From Crocinitomix algicola (GTDB lineage: Bacteria; Bacteroidota; Bacteroidia; Flavobacteriales_D; Crocinitomicaceae), in assembly GCF_001661595.2 (NCBI RefSeq), contig NZ_LYPF02000019.1, forward strand, positions 1-64,000: DNA of 64,000 nucleotides, given 5' to 3'. The stretch's first letter is position 1. Every line of letters starts with the position of its first letter. The translations under genes and the position numbers were made by a program. Shown here piece by piece: positions 27,201 to 35,123 of the stretch. The notes beneath the pieces are model-generated. The model saw only the letters and a program-made list of their open reading frames with translations. It searched no databases and was not told where the DNA came from.

Positions 27201-27460
27201 GGAATGGTGTAGTCTAAACGAACTTCAGCCATTTCTAAATAATGGTGCATCGTTTGAGCTGTATAATTAGCGATGTCTTCGTTTATACCGCTATAATAAA
27301 TTTTAAAGCGTTTGTAATTGTGCGATTTCCATCCAAAAGAATTATACTGAACCCTGTTTTTTCCAAATTCTTGGATTGAGCCTTGATAAAATTGCCCAAT
27401 AGCATTATCTACCCCGAAAAGTAGAAAAATAATGGATAGTATAAGAGTTCTTTTATTCAT
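24257..27460 (-). CDS. Peptidase-MA-like / TolB-type propeller / Omp85-like barrel fusion protein
   Basis: This 1067-residue envelope protein has a signal peptide ending AIGQ. Residues about 45-280 resemble a peptidase-MA-like domain (FKIYYSGINEDIANYTAQ, then SGIPTWLEEGLVRYFVHEW), but the HExxH zinc motif is not seen, so it is probably not a working peptidase. About 300-560 are WD40-like/TolB-like repeats (YGAKLSPDGRSIAYVE, YSNDGKKIIFSG). The last 400 residues look like an outer-membrane barrel of the Omp85/surface-antigen type (VFNSELRLPIISYF, VGFTDVGTAW, GLGFGLRSKIWGYFVRLDVA). It is probably anchored in the outer membrane with its propeller in the periplasm. It is coupled to the TauE/SafE gene. 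Confidence 0.85.
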   Translation of the reverse strand: MNKRTLILSIIFLLFGVDNAIGQFYQGSIQEFGKNRVQYNSFGWKSHNYKRFKIYYSGINEDIANYTAQTMHHYLEMAEVRLDYTIPEKLEVIVYQSQSKFRQSNLGLTNDEQSNVGGTTRIIGSKIFVFYEGDHQQFNDNIKSAVYEVLLKHLFFGGDWKDQLKSSVSSGIPTWLEEGLVRYFVHEWNSETESRVKDLILTKKIDKFNNLNEQEKSYAGHALWNYIAETHGPTIIPNILYVTRISKNVERGFFSLMGMDFPTITRNYISFYRSRYIKEYERQNEPDGDNVNYKIKKESDYYGAKLSPDGRSIAYVENQLGRYRVKIYNSDTKKTKKLFAAEPKMDRLQDHTYPVIGWHPSGQALAFFSELKGELLLFIYDLENETMVRKPMKNLDKILDFSYSNDGKKIIFSGVVKGQADLYLYEVLGGNTTQITDDIYDDLNPRFLEDDKKVIFASNRDNDTIFKKPAIKFIDRKNDIFIYDLSQINHTYKYLDRITNTPDENEIQPYALNEGGYIYLSDKNGIYNRFIAAKDSVIAFIDTTIHYRHFVTTSPQTNYVTSINEHHINENMEMVYGVYQNGENKFFTTQADTSTISDLWNTTYIEKRVRKKAKAQKREEIKNDTVQVGNHLYQKEIVYIGGNIKTENTEDSDTDSLITKKIQDFEPPKYQVYKINFAKDFILSQFDNNFLFQNYQPYSGPGSVYFNPGINAILKVGASDLFDDFKLLGGVRIPARISSGGEFMFMLQHLKNRVDHRLILYRQKMVVESGFYRLLTHDIRYRMNFPISETWSFRSTINLRRDNRVDIPVSDISLTIDPVARYNSGLNLELVLDNTIPMELNIRRGTRFKVFAEYLQELGGNYDPTFNLGMDLRHYTRIKRNFIWVNRLAGATSLGGRKLLYYMGAVDSWVLRPNTDFDNSIQVDPSQNYAFQTIATPMRGFIQNARNGNSFVVFNSELRLPIISYFSSYPIKSEFLRHFQIVGFTDVGTAWTGPHPFSPENYFNTQIINDKPVTINVQNLREPIIGGLGFGLRSKIWGYFVRLDVAWGIENLEFQKPQPYISLTKDI

Positions 27461-27580
27461 CTTAAGATTAAAGGTAAAGATAATGATATTAGTCGCATAA
27501 GTCGAACCTTTCGATAAAGAAAATCCACCCTTTATTCAATTGCTCCCAAGATTTGGATGGATTGTATTAAAAAGTCTTTC

Positions 27581-27588
27581 TATTTTTG
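27581..27588 (+). promoter_or_regulatory. -7 element (TATTTTTG) for the MBL hydrolase
   Basis: TATTTTTG fits TAnnTTTG. TTG at 27562-27564 lies 16 bases upstream, slightly short of the usual spacing. The ATG follows 20 bases after the element. This supports choosing ATG 27609 over the earlier TTG 27540, which would lie upstream of the promoter. Confidence 0.5.
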
Positions 27589-27608
27589 TGAACAAAACAA
27601 GACAGTTT

Positions 27609-28256
27609 ATGATTAAGGTTCAGAAATTCACATTCAATCCATTTCAAGAAAACACCTATGTATTATACGACGAATCAGGGGAATGTGTAATTATCGATCC
27701 GGGTTGTTATGAATCGCATGAACGAGAAACATTAAGTCAATTTATTCAAGAAAACAACCTTAAGCCCGTTCATTTACTCAATACCCATTGTCATGTTGAT
27801 CATGTTTTTGGGAATTATTTTGTCAGTCAAACATATAATTTACAGCTTTCGTGTCATCGTTTAGATTTACCGACTTTGGCGTTAGTTCCAAAGTCTTGCC
27901 AAATGTATGGTATACCAGGCTATCAATTATCTCCAGAACCTACTGTTTTTCTGGAAGAAGGAGATGTTGTTGAATTCGGAAAGAGTAAATTAAAAGTAAT
28001 TTTTGGACCTGGACATGCGCCTGGGCATATTGCTTTCTATGCGGAGGAAGAAAGCTTCGTGATTAATGGAGATATTTTATTCAAAGGGTCGTTTGGTAGG
28101 TATGACTTACCTGGAGCTAGTTTTGAGGATTTACAAAAAACAATTCTAGATAAGATGTTTATGCTACCGGAACATACGGTTGTTTATTGTGGTCATGGTC
28201 CAGAAACAACCATTGGACAGGAAAAACTAACCAACCCTATTCGGACGGGATTTTAA
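27609..28256 (+). CDS. MBL-fold metallo-hydrolase (glyoxalase II-like)
   Basis: This 215-residue cytoplasmic hydrolase has the metallo-beta-lactamase motif H60-C-H62-V-D64-H65 in NTHCHVDHVFGN. Further metal ligands lie in FGPGHAPGHIAFY, NGDILFKGSFGRYDLPG and the final VVYCGHGPETTIG. This is the short glyoxalase II-like type that hydrolyses thioesters such as S-lactoyl adducts, although substrates of the subgroup differ. The open frame reaches back to TTG 27540, but the start at ATG 27609 fits family length and the promoter. It converges on the 84-residue gene with a 20-base overlap. Confidence 0.92.
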   Translation: MIKVQKFTFNPFQENTYVLYDESGECVIIDPGCYESHERETLSQFIQENNLKPVHLLNTHCHVDHVFGNYFVSQTYNLQLSCHRLDLPTLALVPKSCQMYGIPGYQLSPEPTVFLEEGDVVEFGKSKLKVIFGPGHAPGHIAFYAEEESFVINGDILFKGSFGRYDLPGASFEDLQKTILDKMFMLPEHTVVYCGHGPETTIGQEKLTNPIRTGF

Positions 28257-28491
28257 GTTTCTCTACAAAAGCGCGGTGTGGTTTTAAAGCGTCACGAAGA
28301 ATTTTCACATCAGTTTCCTGAACCGTTATAAATGCCAAAGCGTGAAGTTCTCCTTTTGAATCTACTCCTTGATTGAAATATTCAATTTTTTCTTTGGTCA
28401 TAAATTCTTCTAAGTGGATAAGGTGATGTTTTGCTGTTCCATCAGCTGTTTCTCCAAAAAAATCCCAGACTAATCTTATGTAACGGCTCAT
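28237..28491 (-). CDS. Conserved hypothetical 84-residue protein
   Basis: This small protein (MSRYIRLVWDFFGETADGTA) has no signal peptide or helix in the membrane. It has a histidine-rich first half (AKHHLIHLEEFMTKE) and ends near DALKPHRAFVEKL. Proteins of this look are common in Flavobacteriia, as I recall, but the function is unknown. The ATG overlaps the TGA of the endonuclease gene (ATGA, 28488-28491), so translation is coupled. The open frame extends three codons further to TTG 28500. The 3' end overlaps the convergent MBL gene by 20 bases. Confidence 0.78.
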   Translation of the reverse strand: MSRYIRLVWDFFGETADGTAKHHLIHLEEFMTKEKIEYFNQGVDSKGELHALAFITVQETDVKILRDALKPHRAFVEKLKIPSE

Positions 28492-29543
28492 TGAATGCAA
28501 ATTTTACGAATGTGTAACTGACCTAAAACTTCAAGTTCAATCAGGTATAAACCGGATGGAATATCCTTAACATCTAATGCATATTGGTTTGTAGCAAGAG
28601 CTGGTTTTGCTTGAATTATTTGGCGTCCATCAAGGCTATACATTATAATTTTATTGATTGTTTGAGAGGCTGGAATGGCTAAGTTAATCTCACCAGATTC
28701 AGTGGGATTAGGGTAAACATTAATATTTAAAGTCGACGTTGAAAAGTTTTCAACTGAAAGCACACCCCAAGTATCTTCAGTTTCAGGGCCACCCCAAATT
28801 CGATTTGCAATTGCGGGATTGTCAATAAATGGATTTCTATTTCCAATTTCCTCGTATATCACATTATTTCGGTTTACTTCGAAAGGAGACACTTCATCTG
28901 CTGCATGCCATTCAAGCAATAAATCAATCATGTTGGCATCAATAGCGTTTGAAGTTCCTATTGTAACTGCATTTGGTAAACATCTTGAATTATATCGAAC
29001 GTACATGTACATTAACATTCGTGCAACATCACCTTTCCATTCTTCACCAGGAAACCAGTTGGCACCTACTGTTCCTGCGTTTCCTGCTCCATTTGCAAAC
29101 TTTCGATTACTACGATGACCGTTTGCATCGATGTCAGCAGCTCTTAAATGATGGGGGTCTGATCCAGGTCCTGTTGTTCCAAGATCAGGACTACCGAGTG
29201 ACTTTGGAAAAACATGTTCTCTATTCCATTCACCAGGAGGAGACCCTCCATTGGCATGTTTATCGCGAGTTCTATCTGTTTCATTATCGCCGTCTGCGTC
29301 ATTATAACCATAAATTAGCAGCACGACATCGTCATTCTCTGGATCTAAGTCAGCTACTTTTAAAACATCCCATACTTCGGAGTATGAGGTAGGGGAAGTG
29401 TGTGTGCTTGTAATTAAATCACTTAATTCTGCCTTTAAGGCGAGTCCTGTTAAATCAAAATTTACAGGAGAATAATAGGTGGGAATTTGAGCACTTAGTC
29501 TTAGGAATAAAAATCCGAAGAGAAGCAGTATAGATTTCTTCAT
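28488..29543 (-). CDS. Secreted endonuclease I-family nuclease with T9SS sorting domain
   Basis: This 351-residue exported nuclease has a signal peptide (MKKSILLLFGFLFLRLSAQ). The endonuclease I domain follows: YGYNDADGDNETDRTRD, GEWNREHVFPKSLG with the catalytic histidine, DPHHLRAADIDANGHRSNRKF and GEEWKGDVARMLMYM. The last 75 residues form a T9SS C-terminal sorting domain (NVYPNPTESGEINL, YSLDGRQI, IPSGLYLIEL). It probably degrades extracellular DNA for nutrients. ATG 29543 was chosen over GTG 29564 because it starts the signal peptide. Confidence 0.93.
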   Translation of the reverse strand: MKKSILLLFGFLFLRLSAQIPTYYSPVNFDLTGLALKAELSDLITSTHTSPTSYSEVWDVLKVADLDPENDDVVLLIYGYNDADGDNETDRTRDKHANGGSPPGEWNREHVFPKSLGSPDLGTTGPGSDPHHLRAADIDANGHRSNRKFANGAGNAGTVGANWFPGEEWKGDVARMLMYMYVRYNSRCLPNAVTIGTSNAIDANMIDLLLEWHAADEVSPFEVNRNNVIYEEIGNRNPFIDNPAIANRIWGGPETEDTWGVLSVENFSTSTLNINVYPNPTESGEINLAIPASQTINKIIMYSLDGRQIIQAKPALATNQYALDVKDIPSGLYLIELEVLGQLHIRKICIQ

Positions 29544-29627
29544 TACGATACCTTTATTTTTCACAAAGTTAGCAAAATGCTGCTCGAAATGAAAATGCGG
29601 TCGTCATAAACGCTGTAAATTTCAGTC

Positions 29628-30599
29628 TTAATCAAAAGATTGATTCGCATTATTCGCCATTTCTAACAATCGCTCATATTGATCAGCAGAGATGTCCGAA
29701 TGAAAGAAGTGCACGGGATTTATTTTTGTACCATTCTTCTCAATTTCATAATGAAGATGCGGTCCGGTTGATTTTCCAGTACTACCAACTTTTCCTATAA
29801 TTTGACCACGCATTACTTTATCTCCTTTTTTGACGTCAAAAGCGCTGAGGTGTGCGTATCGGGAACGATATCCAAATCCATGGTCAATTACGATACTTTT
29901 TCCGTATCCCCACATTTTAGTTTCAACTTCAACTACAGTTCCGTTACCAGTGGCATAGACATTGGTTCCTACATCTGCAGTAAAATCTAACCCCCAGTGC
30001 ATTTTTTTTGTTTTGTAAATAGGATCTATTCGTAATCCATATCCAGAAGCGACTCGTGTTAAATCTTCATTAGAAACGGGCTGTATTGCGGGCATACTCG
30101 CTAACATCTTTTCTTTTTCTTTCGCCAATGCAATCACTTCATCAAACGAGATTGATTGAGCGTAGATACGTTTTTCTAACGCTTTTAATTGTTGTCGTTG
30201 TTCTATAATTCGGTTGGAGTGATTGTACCCTTTTAATTCAGCATATTCATCCATTCCACCAGTACCAAGTTCACGCATGTGCTCTGGGAAAGGTTCGGCA
30301 TTAAATACAACTCTATAAATTTCATTATCTCTTTTTTCAAGGTCATCTTGAACAGCTGTCATTAATGTTAATTGCTCACTAACTTCGGCCATTTCTTGCT
30401 CTAGCATGGCTAATTCTCGTTCTAAACTAACTTCGTGTGCCGATTTAAAAAAGGATGAGAATACGAGGTAAAAACAAAATCCAAGTACTACTGCCGGAGC
30501 AATAACAAGAAGAGAACGTAAAATTCTTTCTTTTGTAGATAATTCCACTTTTTCATACGATAGTGTTTGTGGGTTATATCTAAATTTTTGTCTTTTCAT
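29628..30599 (-). CDS. Membrane-anchored M23 (LytM-type) peptidase
   Basis: This 323-residue protein has a cytoplasmic head, one helix at about 30-50, a coiled-coil region (about 55-90 and 135-170) and a C-terminal M23 domain. Zinc and catalytic residues are visible in KMHWGLDFTAD, GYRSRYAHLSAF and the final HLH (281-283) of GSTGKSTGPHLHYEI. The full set suggests a working peptidoglycan endopeptidase in the periplasm, acting in wall growth or division. A promoter with both -33 and -7 elements lies 70-100 bases upstream. The gene is divergent from alaS, an arrangement common in this phylum in my memory. Confidence 0.93.
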   Translation of the reverse strand: MKRQKFRYNPQTLSYEKVELSTKERILRSLLVIAPAVVLGFCFYLVFSSFFKSAHEVSLERELAMLEQEMAEVSEQLTLMTAVQDDLEKRDNEIYRVVFNAEPFPEHMRELGTGGMDEYAELKGYNHSNRIIEQRQQLKALEKRIYAQSISFDEVIALAKEKEKMLASMPAIQPVSNEDLTRVASGYGLRIDPIYKTKKMHWGLDFTADVGTNVYATGNGTVVEVETKMWGYGKSIVIDHGFGYRSRYAHLSAFDVKKGDKVMRGQIIGKVGSTGKSTGPHLHYEIEKNGTKINPVHFFHSDISADQYERLLEMANNANQSFD

Positions 30600-30669
30600 T
30601 CAGTTTAATTAAATCTAATAATCATGTTTTTTGAGCTGAGTAGACATAAAAATTCTACTTTCAAAAGCG

Positions 30670-30699
30670 CAAATTTACATATAAACAATAAATTTGCAA
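30670..30699 (-). promoter_or_regulatory. Bacteroidota-type promoter for the M23 peptidase
   Basis: On the minus strand TTG (30697-30699) is followed by 19 bases and then TAAATTTG (30670-30677), matching the TTG-N17-20-TAnnTTTG pattern. Transcription would start near 30663, about 63 bases before the ATG. This is the best complete promoter I can read in the window. Confidence 0.6.
30689..30696 (+). promoter_or_regulatory. -7 element (TAAATTTG) for alaS
   Basis: The same octamer appears on the plus strand between the two elements of the divergent M23 promoter. It lies 34 bases before the alaS ATG. There is no TTG at the -33 position. The two divergent promoters overlap, so polymerase binding at one should block the other. 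Confidence 0.42.
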
Positions 30700-30730
30700 T
30701 ACAATTAACAATCGTTAACAAATTACTTTA

Positions 30731-33349
30731 ATGAAAATCAACGACATACGACAAGTATTTTTGGATTATTTCAAAGCTAAAAGCCATGAAATTGGAACAT
30801 CTGCGCCAATGGTTATCAAAAATGACCCAACTTTGATGTTTACAAATGCTGGAATGAATCAATTTAAAGATTTTTTTCTTGGCTATAATGAGGCAAAAGA
30901 TAAGCGCGTTGCCAATACCCAAAAATGTTTACGTGTGTCTGGTAAGCATAATGATTTAGAAGAGGTTGGTGTAGACACTTATCATCATACAATGTTTGAA
31001 ATGCTTGGCAACTGGTCTTTTGGTGATTATTTTAAAGAAGAGGCAATTGCTTGGGCATGGGATTTATTGACGAATGTGTATAAATTGGATGTAGATCGAA
31101 TTTATGTGACGGTTTTTGAAGGTGATCAAGAAGATCAGTTGGATGTTGATCAAGCGTCAATAGATATTTGGAAAAAGTACATTTCTGAAGATAGAATTTT
31201 ATTAGCAAATAAAAAAGATAATTTCTGGGAAATGGGTGATACGGGGCCTTGTGGTCCTTGTTCGGAAATTCATGTCGACATAAGAAATGAAGATGACCGT
31301 AAAAAAATAGACGGTAAGGATTTGGTCAATAAAGATCATCCGCAAGTGATAGAAATTTGGAATTTGGTTTTCATGCAATATAACCGAAAAGCAAATCGAC
31401 AGTTAGAAAAATTACCTGCTACTCATGTTGATACGGGGATGGGGTTAGAGCGTTTGGCAATGGTTTTACAAGGTAAACAATCGAATTATGATATTGATTT
31501 GTTTCAGAGTTTAATTCAATTTGTCGAGCGAATATCAAATAAGAAATACGGGGAGAATGAAAAAATAGATATTGCCATGCGCGTTATTGTGGATCACGTG
31601 CGGGCAATCGCTTTTTCCATCGCTGATGGACAATTGCCATCAAATAACAAAGCCGGTTATGTCATTCGTAGAATATTAAGACGAGCAGTCCGGTATGGTT
31701 ATCAAACATTGGATTTGAAAGAGCCGTTTCTGAATCAGCTTGTAGCAACATTAACGAAGGAAATGGGTGATGCTTTTCCTGAGCTGTCAAAGCAAGAGGA
31801 ATTGATAACCAAAGTTATTCTTGAGGAAGAAAATAGTTTTTTTAGGACATTAGAAAATGGATTAAAAAAGATTGAAGAAATCGTTTCGAACACAAAAGCC
31901 GCTGGAAAAAACCAGGTTTCAGGGGCAGATTTATTTGAGTTGTATGATACTTTTGGTTTTCCTAAGGATTTAACTTCATTAATTGTACATGAGCATGATT
32001 TATCGGCAGATTTAATCGAATTTGATCGTTTGTTAGAAGAACAAAGAAATCGAGGAAGAGCGGCGACGGCTATTGAATCGGATGATTGGGTGGAGCTAAT
32101 AGAGGATGAGGTAGAAGAGTTTGTTGGGTATGACTATTTAGAAACTTCAATTAAAATCACAAAGTATCGAAAAGTCGTTCAGAATAAAAAAGAATTTTAC
32201 CAGTTAGTTTTTAACATTACGCCATTCTATGCAGAAGGAGGTGGACAAATAGGGGATAGTGGCTATATTGAGTCTGAAGATGAAAAGGTAGTTGTTTTCG
32301 ACACAAAAAAAGAAAACAATATAATTGTTCATCTCGTAAAAGAATTGCCTAAAAATCCGAGCGCACATTTTAAAGCTCATGTCAATGGACAAAAAAGAAG
32401 GTTAACAGAAGCAAATCACTCTGCAACGCACCTTCTACATCATGCATTAAGAACTGTTTTGGGAAGTCATGTCGAACAAAAAGGGTCGCTTGTTAATGAC
32501 AAATATCTACGTTTTGATTTTTCTCATTTCTCAAAAGTAAGTGATGAAGAATTAGAAGTTATAGAGAAACAGGTCAATGATGCGATATTCGCGAATATTG
32601 CATTAAATGAAAGTCGTGCAATACCGATGGAGGCAGCTACGGAGATGGGAGCTATGGCTTTGTTTGGTGAAAAGTATGGTGATTTAGTAAGAGTGATTGC
32701 GTTTGGGGATTCGATTGAACTTTGTGGTGGTACTCATGTTAATTCAACAGGAGAAATTCGTTTGTTTAAAATAACGAGCGAAGGTTCAGTAGCTTCAGGA
32801 ATTAGAAGGATTGAAGCCATAACTTCGGATGTGGCACAAGCTTATTATGCAGAGCGAACGGCCCAATTTGAAGCCATAGAAAAACTACTTAAAAAACCCA
32901 AAAACCTGGTGAAATCAATTCAAGAATTGTTGGATAAAAACACAGCATTGTCCAAAGAAATCGAAGGGTTGAAAAATGCGCAAGTCGCACAGATTAAGAA
33001 AGAAATTCTCAGTAAAATAAGTCAACGTGGTGACGTTCAGTTTATTTCAGAGATTTTAGATTTAGACGGAGGCTCTATTAAAGATATCTGTTTTCAGTTG
33101 AAAGGATCAGTAGATCGTTTATTTGCTGTTATTGGTGGTAAATCTAATGGTAAAGCCACCTTGAGCATTGTAATTTCGGATGAATTAGCAAAAGAAAAGG
33201 ATTGGCATGCAGGAAATCTGGTTAGGGAATCAGCTAAACTTATTCGAGGTGGTGGAGGCGGTCAACCATTTTTTGCAACAGCTGGTGGTAGTGATAGTAG
33301 TGGGCTTGATGATGCAATTAATAAAGTGATTGAATTAACAGGAGTTTAA
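30731..33349 (+). CDS. alaS: Alanine--tRNA ligase
   Basis: This class II synthetase charges tRNA-Ala. The 872 residues are standard. Visible marks are the catalytic core (SAPMVIKNDPTLMFTNAGMN, TYHHTMFEMLGNWSFGDYF), the motif DTGPCGPCSEIH, VDTGMGLERL, the editing-site histidines in NHSATHLLHHALR and the zinc-site CGGTHV, and the C-terminal C-Ala domain with RGGGGGQPFFATAGG. The ATG at 30731 gives the expected N-terminus. A 68-residue membrane gene follows after one base. Confidence 0.98.
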   Translation: MKINDIRQVFLDYFKAKSHEIGTSAPMVIKNDPTLMFTNAGMNQFKDFFLGYNEAKDKRVANTQKCLRVSGKHNDLEEVGVDTYHHTMFEMLGNWSFGDYFKEEAIAWAWDLLTNVYKLDVDRIYVTVFEGDQEDQLDVDQASIDIWKKYISEDRILLANKKDNFWEMGDTGPCGPCSEIHVDIRNEDDRKKIDGKDLVNKDHPQVIEIWNLVFMQYNRKANRQLEKLPATHVDTGMGLERLAMVLQGKQSNYDIDLFQSLIQFVERISNKKYGENEKIDIAMRVIVDHVRAIAFSIADGQLPSNNKAGYVIRRILRRAVRYGYQTLDLKEPFLNQLVATLTKEMGDAFPELSKQEELITKVILEEENSFFRTLENGLKKIEEIVSNTKAAGKNQVSGADLFELYDTFGFPKDLTSLIVHEHDLSADLIEFDRLLEEQRNRGRAATAIESDDWVELIEDEVEEFVGYDYLETSIKITKYRKVVQNKKEFYQLVFNITPFYAEGGGQIGDSGYIESEDEKVVVFDTKKENNIIVHLVKELPKNPSAHFKAHVNGQKRRLTEANHSATHLLHHALRTVLGSHVEQKGSLVNDKYLRFDFSHFSKVSDEELEVIEKQVNDAIFANIALNESRAIPMEAATEMGAMALFGEKYGDLVRVIAFGDSIELCGGTHVNSTGEIRLFKITSEGSVASGIRRIEAITSDVAQAYYAERTAQFEAIEKLLKKPKNLVKSIQELLDKNTALSKEIEGLKNAQVAQIKKEILSKISQRGDVQFISEILDLDGGSIKDICFQLKGSVDRLFAVIGGKSNGKATLSIVISDELAKEKDWHAGNLVRESAKLIRGGGGGQPFFATAGGSDSSGLDDAINKVIELTGV

Positions 33350-33350
33350 G

Positions 33351-33557
33351 ATGGAATGGACTGAAGAACGAAAACGAATGGCGTATTGGATAGCAGGAAT
33401 TATCATCGTGCTATTTATTGTTTTATTAATGCTAAAATTTTGGGTGACTTCTTTAGTCGGTTTAGCCGCTTTTGGACTTGGCTTTTATTTTGGTCGAAAA
33501 AGTGGTGATTCTGCTGACGATCATAGTAATAAAAGGAAAAGAGAAGGGTTTTTATAG
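33351..33557 (+). CDS. Small membrane protein
   Basis: This 68-residue protein has a charged head (MEWTEERKRM), hydrophobic helices at about 12-29 and 32-46 that may be one hairpin, and a basic tail (SNKRKREGFL). It starts one base after alaS ends, so it is translated from the same mRNA. No family is recognised. Its 3' end overlaps the convergent beta-barrel gene by six bases. Confidence 0.7.
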   Translation: MEWTEERKRMAYWIAGIIIVLFIVLLMLKFWVTSLVGLAAFGLGFYFGRKSGDSADDHSNKRKREGFL

Positions 33558-35123
33558 CCTAATTCCCAATCCAATGCCTATATGGGTATAGTCAAAGCTT
33601 TTGTTAAAAGTAGATGTCCCAAGCGATTTGCCAATTACAGGACGATATTGGAGTGTTGAACTTAAGTATAGATTGCTCCAAAAGTTATAGTGTAAGCGAA
33701 CACCAAGAGCAATGTCCGTGTAAAACTTTCTGTAAATGCTATTTCGGTCAGTAAAAGAATAAAAGGCATCGTTTTTTTGATAAATTCCCTCAGAATTTGT
33801 TCGAAAGTTAAATCGTAAGGCTGCATATAAATCCAATTGTATGCGATTAAAATTCATTTGCGTGCCGAATGAAATAGGGATGTGAACATAAGTTACTTTA
33901 TTTGTTCCTCTAACATCTCGTTGATGAATCGATTTCTCGACTGAATACACGGAATTTGTATCTAATAATCCATAGGTAGAATCAACTGCCACCAAAATAG
34001 TGTCAAGTACCGCACCAGAAACTTCATCATAAATTATTTCTTCTTCATAATCATAATTATATCCGTATTCATATTCATAGCTTTCAATGGCCCGTGTAGT
34101 TTGTATCGATCGCTTAAAATTAAATTCTTCTTCAAACTTTGTATAACCAAGTCCAGAACCAAATGTAAGTCCATTATTTAATCGGTATGTAAAATCAAAG
34201 TTAGTTTGTTTTCCAATTTGGTCAGTGCCGGCATTTTCATAAATTGTTTTTTCATGTTGGGTATTAGCCGAATAAGAGGAGTTAACTTTGTTGAATCCTG
34301 TAGTTAAGGTAAGCATCCATGGTTGGGATTTAATCTTTTTTAAATTGGGGTCAATTGGAATCATTGCAGGAATATGAGTGCTGTCTAGTTCCGCAATTTT
34401 GGAAATATCCGCATTTTTATCCTTATTCAAATTTTGCTTTTTTGTATCTATTGAACTTTCAGGAACTTGTGCCGTAATTGAAGAGGAGTCTATCGTTTCT
34501 TTTAATGGAGTATTAGTGTCATCAAGTTCAGCTTTGATTTGTCTATTATGGTTTACTTGTTTTGATGTGTTAATTTGCTTGTTTTCAACTTGTTCTTCTG
34601 TTCGATATTGATTAACTATACTAGCGCTACTTGAGTTTACTTTTGATTCGGATGAGTTAGTTTGTACTTCTTTCGTTTTTAACGGTGTGGAGGTATATTT
34701 TTTGCCTTTATTGACTACACTATTCTTGGATTTAACATTCTTTTGCTCGCTAATTTGGATCGTGTTTTGAGTTGTTCCGTTATTTTTTGAATTGATTGGA
34801 TGTTTTTGTGACGACGGAGTTTCAACTAAAGTGTTAATATCTGTTGATTCAAGATCGAGTTCTGCGGCATCACTATAAAAATTTTGAGGAGCGGTTATTG
34901 CCGTATCAACTAAGGGTGTTTGTGTATCAGTTTGGTTTATAAAGGGAATTGTTATTATCCCACCTATAAAAACAATACTCAACCATATAAAGGCGGTTTT
35001 GCGATTAGTATTAAAGCCTAGAGACTCATCAATATTTGATTTAATATGCTCAGGAACCGTATGCATCTCACCACCAAGTTCGGCTTGATACAAATCATCG
35101 ATATTTTTAAATTCTTTACCCAT
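33552..35123 (-). CDS. Anti-sigma-like protein with transmembrane helix, long linker and C-terminal beta-barrel
   Basis: This 523-residue protein starts with a short soluble head (1-41, FKNIDDLYQAELGGEMHTVP) with no signal peptide. One helix (43-62) follows, then about 200 residues rich in S, T, N, Q and K (for example TNSSESKVNSSSASIVNQY), and a C-terminal outer-membrane-type beta-barrel (about 275-523, LTLTTGFNKVNSSYSAN, NGLTFGSGLGYTKFEEEF, HIPISFGTQMNF, GIGLGIRL). The gene overlaps the ECF sigma gene by eight bases. In Bacteroidota such pairs are regulators of surface functions, so it is inferred to hold the sigma factor at the membrane through its head. How one chain spans both membranes is unresolved. 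Confidence 0.8.
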   Translation of the reverse strand: MGKEFKNIDDLYQAELGGEMHTVPEHIKSNIDESLGFNTNRKTAFIWLSIVFIGGIITIPFINQTDTQTPLVDTAITAPQNFYSDAAELDLESTDINTLVETPSSQKHPINSKNNGTTQNTIQISEQKNVKSKNSVVNKGKKYTSTPLKTKEVQTNSSESKVNSSSASIVNQYRTEEQVENKQINTSKQVNHNRQIKAELDDTNTPLKETIDSSSITAQVPESSIDTKKQNLNKDKNADISKIAELDSTHIPAMIPIDPNLKKIKSQPWMLTLTTGFNKVNSSYSANTQHEKTIYENAGTDQIGKQTNFDFTYRLNNGLTFGSGLGYTKFEEEFNFKRSIQTTRAIESYEYEYGYNYDYEEEIIYDEVSGAVLDTILVAVDSTYGLLDTNSVYSVEKSIHQRDVRGTNKVTYVHIPISFGTQMNFNRIQLDLYAALRFNFRTNSEGIYQKNDAFYSFTDRNSIYRKFYTDIALGVRLHYNFWSNLYLSSTLQYRPVIGKSLGTSTFNKSFDYTHIGIGLGIRL

